From contig OZ242004.1 of NCBI GenBank assembly GCA_965204685.1, forward strand, positions 930,001 through 994,000: a stretch of DNA of 64,000 bases. The letters run 5' to 3'. The notes beneath the pieces are model-generated. The model was not told the origin of the DNA. It saw only the letters and a list, made by a program, of their open reading frames with translations, and ran no database searches. Below are positions 42,456-50,945 of this stretch, one piece after another. Position 1 is the first letter of the stretch. The number at the start of each line of letters is the position of its first letter. Source of the DNA: Bin87 sp965204685. GTDB taxonomy: Bacteria > Chloroflexota > Dehalococcoidia > Lucifugimonadales > UBA3495. A program made the position numbers and the translations under genes.

Positions 42456-43595
42456 ATGACTACCACGGAGCAGTTGGGTACGACAACACAGCCGGTGGGC
42501 GGTCGCAGAACGGGAACGCCGGTCGTTTCCGTGGTGGCGACCACGCCGGAGACCGTTTTGGCCGACGTGGAGCGCGCCATGCGGCTGGCCGGCGCCGAAC
42601 AGGTACTGTTGCCCGAGTACGAGACCCTGCTCAAAATCAACATCTCCTGGCAGCACTGGTACCCCGGCTGTTCCACCACGCCGTGGCAGTTGGAAGGGGC
42701 CATCCTCGGTTTGCAGAACATGGGCCACCGGGATCTGATCGCCGCCCACAACGGCACCGTAGTCGTCGATTCCTTCGAGGGCGAGGTCAACAACCGACAC
42801 AAGCCGGTGCAGGACAAGTACAGCCTCCGCACCGTGCACCTGGACACGCCGCCGGAGCCTTGGATCCGCTACGAGCCCAAAGCCGAAATGCTGGTGCTGG
42901 ACGATATCTACCCGGAGGGCATCGAGATACCCGAAATCTTCGCCGGCAAGAACATCGTCCACCTGCCCACCATGAAGACCCACGTCTTCACCACCATGAC
43001 CGGCGCCATGAAGAACGCTTTCGGCGGCCTGCTCCACCGCAAGCGTCACTGGACCCATTCGGTCATCCACGAGACGCTGGTTGACCTCCTGGCGATTCAG
43101 CAGGAGATTCACCCCGGCATCTTTGCCGTCACCGACGGCACCTTCGCCGGCGACGGACCCGGCCCCCGCGCCATGCGCTGGCACATCAAGAACCGCATCG
43201 TGGCCGGCGCCGACCAGGTGGCCGTGGACGCAGTGGTCGCCTCGATGATGGGTTTCGACCCGATGTCCCTGCGGTTCATCCGCCTGGCCCACGAGCGCGG
43301 CCTGGGCGTCGGCGATATGCGCGACATCGAGGTGGTGGGCGACGAGCCCGACATCAGCCGCGTCAACTGGAACTTCGCCGACAACGAAAACACCTTCGCC
43401 AGCCGCGGCCAGAAGATGATCTACTGGGGTCCCCTCAAACCCCTGGAAAACGCCCTCCTCCGCTCCCCCATCGCCGCCTGGGCCTACACCGCCAGCAACC
43501 TCTACCACAACGGCTACTGGCTGAACACGATAGGGAAGGGCAGAGTGCGGAAGGCGCTGAAGACGGAGTGGGGGCGGTTGTGGGAGAGCTATTAG
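42456..43595 (+). CDS. DUF362 domain protein
   Basis: A 379-residue protein. LLKINISWQHWYPGCSTTPW, HLPTMKTHVFTTMTGAMKNA and the later VAGADQVAVDAVVASMMGFDP are the DUF362 blocks. No ferredoxin-like CxxCxxC domain is present, unlike some members. The role is uncertain. The start is the ATG at 42456 with GGAG upstream. It is bracketed by dispersed repeats in inverted orientation. Confidence 0.88.
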   Translation: MTTTEQLGTTTQPVGGRRTGTPVVSVVATTPETVLADVERAMRLAGAEQVLLPEYETLLKINISWQHWYPGCSTTPWQLEGAILGLQNMGHRDLIAAHNGTVVVDSFEGEVNNRHKPVQDKYSLRTVHLDTPPEPWIRYEPKAEMLVLDDIYPEGIEIPEIFAGKNIVHLPTMKTHVFTTMTGAMKNAFGGLLHRKRHWTHSVIHETLVDLLAIQQEIHPGIFAVTDGTFAGDGPGPRAMRWHIKNRIVAGADQVAVDAVVASMMGFDPMSLRFIRLAHERGLGVGDMRDIEVVGDEPDISRVNWNFADNENTFASRGQKMIYWGPLKPLENALLRSPIAAWAYTASNLYHNGYWLNTIGKGRVRKALKTEWGRLWESY

Positions 43596-43664
43596 GTTTT
43601 TTACATGGATGCACAGGATCGACAGGATTTTTTGATTTAGAATGGATGGACTGAGGTGGCGACG

Positions 43665-45041
43665 ATGCACATTACAGGGATGTCTATTGGCGCGATTCCG
43701 CCGATTTCAGAGCGAATCACGATCAAGTTTGATGAGCGCGTGAACGTGTTCATTGGGCCTAACGCGTCCGGCAAAAGCACAGTTCTGCGCTGGATAAACT
43801 TGCAAATACCGAGAGCGGTTCCTGATGCATGGGTAACGGAAGACCTGGATGAAGGCTGCACCACCGATAGCTTGGGCGTTAGCGAAAATTGGCGCGAACC
43901 GGAAACTTATACTCTCCTGGCCGGCGCTCCTCCACCAGTAATTACCATTAGTCCGATCCGCTTGCCGTTGCCCGAGTCGTCGAATGCAGAAATCGAACTC
44001 GAGGAGGCTGACAACTCGGACGACATTCTAGAAAGAGAATTCAGTGGTGTGAACCTGAAACTGGCTGTCGAAACTTTGACGGAAGAGGTCTGGGATATGG
44101 AACCGGACCGGTCGTCACCGTATATTTCTCTCAAGGGCAACAAATGGAACAACTACTATACATATCCCGAACGCTACAACCTACGGAAAGTGAGAGATAT
44201 TGTTGATCGTTGCGTCCGAATGATTTGCAGTGAGGTGATAAGAGGTTCAAGTTCACACAATTACGTTCCAGGCCTCGACGTGCGAGGATACCTTCAAGGG
44301 CCGCGAGGTGCTGAACCCATCGAAGTCCATTTGGATATGGCCGTTGACACGAACGATATTCGCAATTTCGAACACCTGTCCCCATTCGAGCGTCCATCAG
44401 AGTCCGCGTATCACCAAGGTGCGGATTCGTTGCCAATTTACGCCGGCCAAATGAGCTCCGGCATACAGGGGACTTTATTGTGGGTGAGATGGGTGGCGCT
44501 CAAGATGGTAAGCCATTATGAGTTTCGCACCGATTGGGAAGAGATGCCCGCCATCTTGCTCATCGACGAAATCGAAAACCACCTGCATCCCACTTGGCAG
44601 CGCCGCGTCATACCCGCCCTCCTGGAGCATTTCCCCGGCTTGCAGATCTTCGCCACTACTCACTCGCCTTTCGTGGTGGCCGGGTTGAAGGCGGGGCAGG
44701 TGCACATGCTGAAGCGCGATGCCAATGGGGTGGTTACGGCCAGCACCAACCAACACGACATGATCGGGTGGACCACGGACGAAATCCTGCGCACATTCAT
44801 GGGTGTCGACGAGCCTACCGACCAACTCACCATCGATCGTCGCGAACGACTGTTGGAATTGCGGCGTAAGGACGCGCTTACGGATGAGGAAGCCGCCGAA
44901 ATGGAAGAACTGCGCCGCCAGGTCAACGAGGACTTCCTGTCCAGCAGCACCCCGCTGGAGGCGCAGCGGGAACGCTACGGCGACATGATGCTGGAGTTCC
45001 TGCGCTCCCGACAGTCCGAACTATCTCAGGACGGCAGCTAG
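43665..45041 (+). CDS. ptuA: Septu-like AAA/ABC-type ATPase (PtuA-like), system 1
   Basis: A 458-residue ATPase. RVNVFIGPNASGKST (Walker A, 31-39) and AILLIDEIENHLHPTWQRR (Walker B, about 297-306) are followed by the H-loop ATTHSPFVV and an acidic helical tail. With the HNH gene 6 nt downstream this matches the PtuA-PtuB pair of Septu anti-phage defence. The start is the ATG at 43665 (MHITGMSIGA) with GAGG 8 nt upstream. The C-terminal half is nearly identical to the ATPase at 49006, but the N-terminal half is not. Confidence 0.82.
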   Translation: MHITGMSIGAIPPISERITIKFDERVNVFIGPNASGKSTVLRWINLQIPRAVPDAWVTEDLDEGCTTDSLGVSENWREPETYTLLAGAPPPVITISPIRLPLPESSNAEIELEEADNSDDILEREFSGVNLKLAVETLTEEVWDMEPDRSSPYISLKGNKWNNYYTYPERYNLRKVRDIVDRCVRMICSEVIRGSSSHNYVPGLDVRGYLQGPRGAEPIEVHLDMAVDTNDIRNFEHLSPFERPSESAYHQGADSLPIYAGQMSSGIQGTLLWVRWVALKMVSHYEFRTDWEEMPAILLIDEIENHLHPTWQRRVIPALLEHFPGLQIFATTHSPFVVAGLKAGQVHMLKRDANGVVTASTNQHDMIGWTTDEILRTFMGVDEPTDQLTIDRRERLLELRRKDALTDEEAAEMEELRRQVNEDFLSSSTPLEAQRERYGDMMLEFLRSRQSELSQDGS

Positions 45042-45047
45042 GCAACG

Positions 45048-45719
45048 ATGCGGTGGATTGACCGGGGGCCCGAGCCGGACGGGGTGGACGGGTATGCTAG
45101 CCAGTTCACGTCGGGATGGATTAACTACTTCCGTAACCACGTTGGGGGCCGACCCACCGATTCATTCTGGAGAGAGTTTCGGGCAACCTTGGGGAGTCAA
45201 TCAGCCAACATCTGCTGGTACTGCGAGCGCCAATGCGTACCGGCGTCGGAGGTCGGAGGAAAGGCCGCTACCGTCGACCATTTCAAGCCACGGTCACGCT
45301 TCCCGGAACTGACCTATGAGTGGACCAACTGGGTGTTCAGTTGCCGCCGCTGCAACGAAGAAAACAAGCAGGACAAATGGCCCGCCTTGGGGTACGTCGA
45401 CCCATGCGCCGGCGACGAGCAGGAACGTCCTGGACGATATTTCGATTACGACATGCTCACCGGCGAGATCATCCCGCATCCAGCTTTGGACGGCGACGCC
45501 AAGCGTAAGGCGGAAGTCACGATAGACGATCTGGGCCTGAACAAGTTGGACGTGTGGTTCTATCGCATCAACTGGACACGGCAATTCGTGGCCGATCTGC
45601 GCGCGCTGCCGACCGATGACCGGCAGGCTTTTGCAGAGTTCTGGATCGACCGTACGCACGAATTTGCCGGCTCGACCAGCATGGCCGTTGAGCAATTGCG
45701 GGCCGCGAATGAGTTTTAA
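45048..45719 (+). CDS. ptuB: HNH nuclease (PtuB-like), system 1
   Basis: A 223-residue HNH protein. CWYCERQC, then ATVDHFKPRSRFPELTYEW and FSCRRCNEENKQDKWPALG form a zinc-stabilised HNH site with two CxxC pairs and the catalytic DH. It follows the ATPase gene by 6 nt. In Septu the nuclease acts with the ATPase to degrade nucleic acid on infection. Confidence 0.85.
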   Translation: MRWIDRGPEPDGVDGYASQFTSGWINYFRNHVGGRPTDSFWREFRATLGSQSANICWYCERQCVPASEVGGKAATVDHFKPRSRFPELTYEWTNWVFSCRRCNEENKQDKWPALGYVDPCAGDEQERPGRYFDYDMLTGEIIPHPALDGDAKRKAEVTIDDLGLNKLDVWFYRINWTRQFVADLRALPTDDRQAFAEFWIDRTHEFAGSTSMAVEQLRAANEF

Positions 45720-46957
45720 TCGCTGCCGATCAACCCGTCCGCTGCGTTGACCACCGCGCTCCAATCCACTCCCGCCTCCCGCACTGCCACCGCCACGTCC
45801 TCGTACTCCGGGGCCGCGCTGACGACCTCGCCGGCGAGCCACTTGCGTTTGAGGCGCATCGGCCCGTACTCCGTCTCCACGGTCACGGTGTCCCGGTCGG
45901 CCACATAGCGGCCCACCGGGCGGACGCGGACGCCCAGCGTCGGCGTGTCCCGCAGGAACACCTCCGCCAGGCGGGATTCCAGGTTGGCTGGGGCCAGGGC
46001 GGATAGCAGGATGCCGGGGCGATTCTTTTTCATCTGGATCGGCGTGTGCCACACGTCCAGGGCGCCGGCCTCGAAGAGGCGCTCCATGGCGAAACCCAAC
46101 TGCTCGCCGGTGGCGTTGTCCAGGTTGGTTTCCAGCAGCACTACGTTGTCCTGCCAGCGGGCGAAGGGTTGGGCGGCCCGAGCTTCCGGAGATTGCCGCG
46201 CTTCGCTCGCCGTGACAGCGGAGGGGACGGTTTCACCCAGCCACAACCGCAGCACGTTGGGGAAGGCGGCCGGGTCTTTGCCGCCGGCGCCGACGCCGAT
46301 GCGGTCAATAGTCATGGCCGGTTGGCGGAACTCATCAGCCAGCGTGGTTATCAGCGCCGCGCCGGTGGGCGTGGTCAGCTCGCCGACCCCGGCGTGGAAC
46401 TGCCGCTCCGGGGCAACGGGGACACCCGAGGCCGCGATGATCTCCAGGGTCGCCGGCGCGGGGTTGCTGTAGCCGCCGGGCCGCCGCGGTCCACTGGGTT
46501 CACCCAGCACCAGCGGCGATGCGCAGACGCGCTCGACACCAAGTTGCTCCAACCCGTGCACGACGCCAACGACATCAACCAGGGTATCGGCGGTACCCAA
46601 CTCGTGGAGGTGGATCCGGTCAGGCTCATTGCCGTGGACTCGCGCCTCTGCCACGAACAGGGTTTTGAGGACGGCGGTGGCAGCCTCCTGCGTCCGTTCG
46701 GACAGTTCCGCCGCGCCCGCCACGGCATCCAGCATCTGCTGCGGTGAGTATCGGGGGGCATCGGATACGTCCACCAGAGCCCGGGTGCCGCGAACCTCGC
46801 AGCGAGTCTCGATGGACGTGCCGATGTCGACGCCGGGGATGCCGAGGGCGTCGACGGCGGTACGCACCGCATCCAGGGGCAGACCGGCGTCCAGAAGCGC
46901 GCCCAGCAGCATGTCACCGCTGGCGCCGCCGACGGACTGGATGAACGCGGTTTTCAT
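45716..46957 (-). CDS. larC: Nickel-pincer cofactor biosynthesis protein LarC
   Basis: A 413-residue protein that inserts nickel into the pyridinium dithiocarboxylate nucleotide used by lactate racemase-type enzymes. GGASGDMLLGALLDAGL opens it; HIHLHELG-like IHLHELGTADTLVDVVG, LETNLDNATGEQLGFAMERL and MKKNRPGILLSAL are LarC blocks. It starts at the ATG at 46957, overlapping larE by 4 nt. A dispersed 29-nt palindrome-type repeat (46190-46218) is in frame near residues 247-256 (AVTASEARQS). The ends overlap the HNH gene by 4 nt on the opposite strand. Confidence 0.92.
   Translation of the reverse strand: MKTAFIQSVGGASGDMLLGALLDAGLPLDAVRTAVDALGIPGVDIGTSIETRCEVRGTRALVDVSDAPRYSPQQMLDAVAGAAELSERTQEAATAVLKTLFVAEARVHGNEPDRIHLHELGTADTLVDVVGVVHGLEQLGVERVCASPLVLGEPSGPRRPGGYSNPAPATLEIIAASGVPVAPERQFHAGVGELTTPTGAALITTLADEFRQPAMTIDRIGVGAGGKDPAAFPNVLRLWLGETVPSAVTASEARQSPEARAAQPFARWQDNVVLLETNLDNATGEQLGFAMERLFEAGALDVWHTPIQMKKNRPGILLSALAPANLESRLAEVFLRDTPTLGVRVRPVGRYVADRDTVTVETEYGPMRLKRKWLAGEVVSAAPEYEDVAVAVREAGVDWSAVVNAADGLIGSD
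46190..46218. repeat. TCATTGCGAG-type repeat inside larC
   Basis: GAGATTGCCGCGCTTCGCTC followed by GCCGTGACA differs from the intergenic copy at 61745-61773 by two bases in 29. It keeps the larC reading frame open and falls at a nonconserved-looking linker. Confidence 0.8.
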
Positions 46958-47805
46958 GCCCGCGAGTCGGAGGCGCTCACGCGGAGCACGTCGTTGAGGC
47001 TGCCGGAGCGCAGGCCGCTGAGGTCCAGGGAGACCCAGAGGTAACCCAGACCCTTCAGTTGCCGGGTGATTTCGTCGCGGTGAGCGAAGGCCAGCTCCAT
47101 CTCGTCGGCGCCCACCTCGATGCGGCACAGCTTGTCGTGGTGGCGGGCGCGGACTTCCCGGAGGCCCAGATCGCACAGGATGTCCTCGGCCGCCTCGATG
47201 CGCCGCAGGGACTCGACGGTCACGGGAGTTCCGTAGGGGATGCGCGACGAGAGGCAGGGCTGGGCCGGCTTGTCCCACAGCGGCACGCCCAGCCAGAGGG
47301 CGGCGGCGCGCACCTGGGCCTTGTCCATGCCCGCTTCCACCATGGGACTGCGGATGTTGTGCTCGGCGGCGGCGGTCATGCCAGGTCGGTAGTCGCCCAG
47401 GTCGTCGGTGTTGGCGCCGTTGGCGATCCATTGGAAGCCTTCAGCGGCGGACAGGACGGCGAGTTGGTCGTACAGTTCAGTCTTGCAGAAATAGCATCGC
47501 TGGGGAGAGTTGGCGACGTAGCCCTCCCGCTGCAATTCGTCGGTGTGAATGACCCGGTGGTTGATCCCGAATTCCCTCGCCACCATCTCCGCGTCGCCCA
47601 GGTCGCGGGCGGCCAGTGCCGGCGAGATGGCGGTAACGGCCAGGGCGCGATCTCCCAGCGCGCGCTGGGCGGCCACCGCGAGCAGGGCGCTGTCAACGCC
47701 GCCCGAGTAGGCAACGATGACCGATCCCATCTCACGTAGAATCGATTCCAAAAGCGGCAAGCAGTCGGGAGGCCCATCAATGCGTTGGCGGTCAATTTTT
47801 GACAT
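46954..47805 (-). CDS. larE: ATP-dependent sacrificial sulfur transferase LarE
   Basis: A 283-residue PP-loop enzyme that donates sulfur to the nickel-pincer nucleotide. VAYSGGVDSALLAVAA is the ATP PP-loop, CYFCKTELYDQL and PCLSSRIPYGTPVT hold the conserved Cys residues including the likely sulfur donor, and GANTDDLGDYRPGM is typical. The start is the ATG at 47805 (MSKIDRQRIDG). It overlaps larC by 4 nt. larB and larA are not seen in the window. Confidence 0.94.
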   Translation of the reverse strand: MSKIDRQRIDGPPDCLPLLESILREMGSVIVAYSGGVDSALLAVAAQRALGDRALAVTAISPALAARDLGDAEMVAREFGINHRVIHTDELQREGYVANSPQRCYFCKTELYDQLAVLSAAEGFQWIANGANTDDLGDYRPGMTAAAEHNIRSPMVEAGMDKAQVRAAALWLGVPLWDKPAQPCLSSRIPYGTPVTVESLRRIEAAEDILCDLGLREVRARHHDKLCRIEVGADEMELAFAHRDEITRQLKGLGYLWVSLDLSGLRSGSLNDVLRVSASDSRA

Positions 47806-47881
47806 AATTCTCGCCGGCAATCATTAGTCAGTCTGGCATCATTCTACTACACGGCGGTGCAACGCCGCCGGGAGACCCACG

Positions 47882-48238
47882 ATGACGGTACAGAGCATCA
47901 GCGCGATCACGCTGGCGGTGCGCGACATGGCCAGATCGGTGGCCTTCTACCACGACGGAGCGGGAATACCCATCCTGTACGGCGGGCCCGAGGCGTCATT
48001 CACCTCGCTCAGCGTCGGCGATGGCTACCTGAACCTGATCCTGTCAACCGACGCCGACGTGCGCTGGTGGGGCCGCTGCATCCTCTACGTCGACGACGTG
48101 GATGCCCACCACCGCCGCATGGTTGACGCTGGCTACACTCCCGACGGCGAACCGGCCGACGCGCCCTGGCGGGAGCGCTACTACCATATAACCGACCCCG
48201 ACGGGCACGAGATCAGCTTTGCGCGACCGATTAATTAG
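47882..48238 (+). CDS. VOC-family (glyoxalase-like) protein
   Basis: A 118-residue single VOC domain: ITLAVRDMARSVAFYHDGAG, ILYVDDVDAHHRRMVDAGYT and YYHITDPDGHEISFARP. Metal ligands of glyoxalase I type are partly present (the Glu of HEISF). It may be a dioxygenase, isomerase or resistance-type protein; substrate unknown. Confidence 0.88.
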   Translation: MTVQSISAITLAVRDMARSVAFYHDGAGIPILYGGPEASFTSLSVGDGYLNLILSTDADVRWWGRCILYVDDVDAHHRRMVDAGYTPDGEPADAPWRERYYHITDPDGHEISFARPIN

Positions 48239-49004
48239 TTGGCACCAGGTATCTGCCATATCCTGATTCTTGAATGAACTGGCGGCAGATTGACGAAAAT
48301 CGGCAACTTGGATGGATATGTTCGCCAATCACATAACCCAATGCGTCCGGTTCACCGGACGCAATCGCGTCCAGAGCTTCCCGCAACCTTTTCACCCACT
48401 GACCGCGCAATTCGGCCAGGTCAATCCAGCGCTCTTTGGCAGCATAGCGCGTACCCGGATGCCGGGGACTGCGTCGTGGTTCGTTAAGGGCTAAATCGTC
48501 TATGGTACGCTGGGCATTGTTGCGTACAACCCCGCTTATGTTGTCATGCACCAAGATTCTGCCGCCGCTGATATCGTAAACGAAAACCTCCTCAGGAGCA
48601 TCAGCGGCATCGCGGGCGCCGGCCGGATTGATGTAGCCATCGGCGCTATCGCCGGGCCGAGGCCACTGGCCGCCCTTGGCGTCGGCGCAGGAACGACAAG
48701 CGTACACCAGATTGTCCCAATCGTATATTGGACAATTAGCGGAGTGAAGCGGCGATACGCCAGCGCATTGTCCTATTGCCGGGTCGTGATGGCATACCAA
48801 GTGACGCGGCTTAAAATGGTCACAGGTGAAAAGCCCGGTTTTCAGGTCGGCGTCGTCATCGTCAGTTGTACGCTCGCAGTACGCGCAGACGCCCGCAAAA
48901 ACTTCATCCAGTGGACGGGCTAACGGCCCAAAATCCTCGCCGCCACTATTGGCAAGATTAACTAGCTCGGCCGGTACATCTGCCGGTCGGTTGATGGTGT
49001 GCAT
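48231..49004 (-). CDS. ptuB: HNH nuclease (PtuB-like), system 2
   Basis: A 257-residue HNH protein. CAYCERTT, LFTCDHFKPRHLVCHHDP, then LVYACRSCADAKGGQWP make the HNH zinc site with the catalytic DH. The middle (LALNEPRRSPRHPGTRYAAK) is rich in Arg and Pro. It starts 1 nt after the ATPase stop. It resembles the system 1 nuclease only around the HNH motif. Confidence 0.83.
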   Translation of the reverse strand: MHTINRPADVPAELVNLANSGGEDFGPLARPLDEVFAGVCAYCERTTDDDDADLKTGLFTCDHFKPRHLVCHHDPAIGQCAGVSPLHSANCPIYDWDNLVYACRSCADAKGGQWPRPGDSADGYINPAGARDAADAPEEVFVYDISGGRILVHDNISGVVRNNAQRTIDDLALNEPRRSPRHPGTRYAAKERWIDLAELRGQWVKRLREALDAIASGEPDALGYVIGEHIHPSCRFSSICRQFIQESGYGRYLVPTN

Positions 49005-49005
49005 A

Positions 49006-50367
49006 CTAACCGTTTTCCTGATTGAGGTCTCGAGACAGGCGATAGCGTTCGAGGATACGGGTCAGGTTCTCAGTAAACCGAGCATCTTCGGCTGCCCTTG
49101 GTCCGTCGAGCACGGCTATGTTGACAATTTCCCGTAACTCGCGGATACGCGCCTGACGCTGCTCCTCCTCACGCTCATCCGCCAGCGTCCCCATATCTCT
49201 CAACCGCCGCAATTCCGCCCCGGCGTTAGCCGTGCGCTCATCGGTAGGTTCGCCGACTCCCATATAAACGCGCAAGATCTCATCCGCCGTCCAGCCGATG
49301 ATGTCCTGTTGATTGGTGGTGGTGCTGACGACGCCGTTCTCGTCCCGGTTGAGCAAGTGCACTTGGCCTTTTTTCAGGCCGGCCACCACAAAGGGCGAGT
49401 GCGTAGTGGCGAAAATTTGCAGGCCGGGGAAATGGTCCAGTAACGCAGGGATGACGCGGCGCTGCCAAGTGGGATGCAAATGGTTCTCAATCTCATCAAT
49501 CAGCAGGATGGCGCGCCGCTTTTGCCACCCCGTCTCAAATTTGTGCATAAACAGAAGGCTGAGGGCTATTAACCTGGTCCACCAAAGCGTTCCCTCAGTG
49601 CCCGCGGACAGAGAGGTCATATCCAAAGCAGATCCGCCACGGTCGTTAGTCTGAACACGTACCGCTAGTTCAAGACGAGCATCTAACGTGGGCAATCCAC
49701 TTTCGGATGTAACTTCCATTACAGTCTGCTTGTTCAGAGGCGCATTGCCGCGGACAATCTCTCGGCAAATATCTTTTGCACAAGAATGACTCACAGACAA
49801 AGCCTCATTGAGCCCGCGTCCTGCCTTTTGAGTATCTTCCTTTGCCCGCTCTAGGGTAAAGTCGTGCTCCCAGATCTCCTCTATCGGCATATCGCGAGTT
49901 AGGCGCATATCATCGGTGGGTTTGCCCTCTATAATTCTATACAGAGCAGATATTGTGTTGTGAATGTCACTTTCATAAAGAAGCCCCGAAATGTGCGAGC
50001 TACCATAAAAAACCTTTTCGTCACTACCTGTTACAATATCGTCATGGTAAAAATGATAGGGCACTCTCGTGGCAGGTATAATAATGATGTTCCATATCTC
50101 GCTTTGATGGTCATAAGTATCGTCGTCGTCCTCTAGAACGAAAGCGCAGTCCTCGCTACGGACCAAGTGAACGGGTTGCCCGTCTATGTAGGACAGCTCC
50201 GGATCGCTGGTGCCGGTGTTGTTGTAGCTGCGCAACAGGTGCTCAAGCAAAGTGCTTTTCCCACTCGCGTTTGGCCCGATGAACACGTTCACGCGCTTAT
50301 CGAATTTGAAATCGACTTCCCCACTGAACGGCGGGACGTCTTTTATCGTCATCTCCGCAATGAACAT
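49006..50367 (-). CDS. ptuA: Septu-like AAA/ABC-type ATPase (PtuA-like), system 2
   Basis: A 453-residue ATPase. RVNVFIGPNASGKSTLLEHL (Walker A, 31-39), RAILLIDEIENHLHPTWQRR (Walker B, about 288-297) and ATTHSPFVVAGLKKGQVHLL (H-loop) are present. The start is the ATG at 50367 (MFIAEMTIKDVPPF), with AAGGAGG just upstream, not the longer frame to 50394. From Walker B to the C-terminal GWTADEILRVYMGVGEPTDE it is almost the same as system 1, while the middle insert differs. Confidence 0.82.
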   Translation of the reverse strand: MFIAEMTIKDVPPFSGEVDFKFDKRVNVFIGPNASGKSTLLEHLLRSYNNTGTSDPELSYIDGQPVHLVRSEDCAFVLEDDDDTYDHQSEIWNIIIIPATRVPYHFYHDDIVTGSDEKVFYGSSHISGLLYESDIHNTISALYRIIEGKPTDDMRLTRDMPIEEIWEHDFTLERAKEDTQKAGRGLNEALSVSHSCAKDICREIVRGNAPLNKQTVMEVTSESGLPTLDARLELAVRVQTNDRGGSALDMTSLSAGTEGTLWWTRLIALSLLFMHKFETGWQKRRAILLIDEIENHLHPTWQRRVIPALLDHFPGLQIFATTHSPFVVAGLKKGQVHLLNRDENGVVSTTTNQQDIIGWTADEILRVYMGVGEPTDERTANAGAELRRLRDMGTLADEREEEQRQARIRELREIVNIAVLDGPRAAEDARFTENLTRILERYRLSRDLNQENG

Positions 50368-50433
50368 CGTATCCACCTCCTTCTTATCGCCCAATATACC
50401 AAAACCGTTGCCGGCGAGCGTAAGCAGCGCCGG

Positions 50434-50940
50434 CTACAACTCCAGCCCATACAGATAGAGCGTCAGGCTGGTGTGCGGAAAGGCGTGGTCTTCCAGCTCG
50501 TGGTAGCCGCGATGCTGGAGGAAGGCGATGGCGGCGGTCATGTGGTTGGCGGTCCAGACGATGGCACGGGCGTACCCGGCGTCGCGGCAGAACTCCTCCG
50601 CCTGGGCCAGCAGTTTTGAGGCCACACCCCGACGGCGCGCCGACCGGGCCACTGCCAGGCGTCTTATCTCCGCTTCGTCATCGTCCCGCCGGTAGGCGCC
50701 GATGCAGCCCACCGGCTCGCCGTCCAGTTCGGCGATCCAGAAGTTGCTGCCCGGCCGTTGCAGGTAGCTCCGCTCGACGTGGGCCAGGTCGTGATTGAGG
50801 GCGCCGTCGATGTATTCGTGGAACCCCTCGCGGTCGGCCGCGGTGTGGCTGTAGCTCTCGGCGATGTCGTCCTGGGCGTGGGCGAACAGGTTGCGAACCG
50901 CCTCGGCGTCCTCGGCGCGGAACTGGCGAATGTTGATCAT
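50434..50940 (-). CDS. GNAT-family N-acetyltransferase
   Basis: A 168-residue acetyltransferase. GEPVGCIGAYRRDDDEAEIR and RLAVARSARRRGVASKLLAQ (the acetyl-CoA pyrophosphate loop RRxGxA) are typical, followed by ATAIAFLQHRGY-like TAAIAFLQHRGYHELED. Substrate unknown. It begins 5 nt after the YchF-like gene. Confidence 0.9.
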   Translation of the reverse strand: MINIRQFRAEDAEAVRNLFAHAQDDIAESYSHTAADREGFHEYIDGALNHDLAHVERSYLQRPGSNFWIAELDGEPVGCIGAYRRDDDEAEIRRLAVARSARRRGVASKLLAQAEEFCRDAGYARAIVWTANHMTAAIAFLQHRGYHELEDHAFPHTSLTLYLYGLEL

Positions 50941-50945
50941 GGCGC

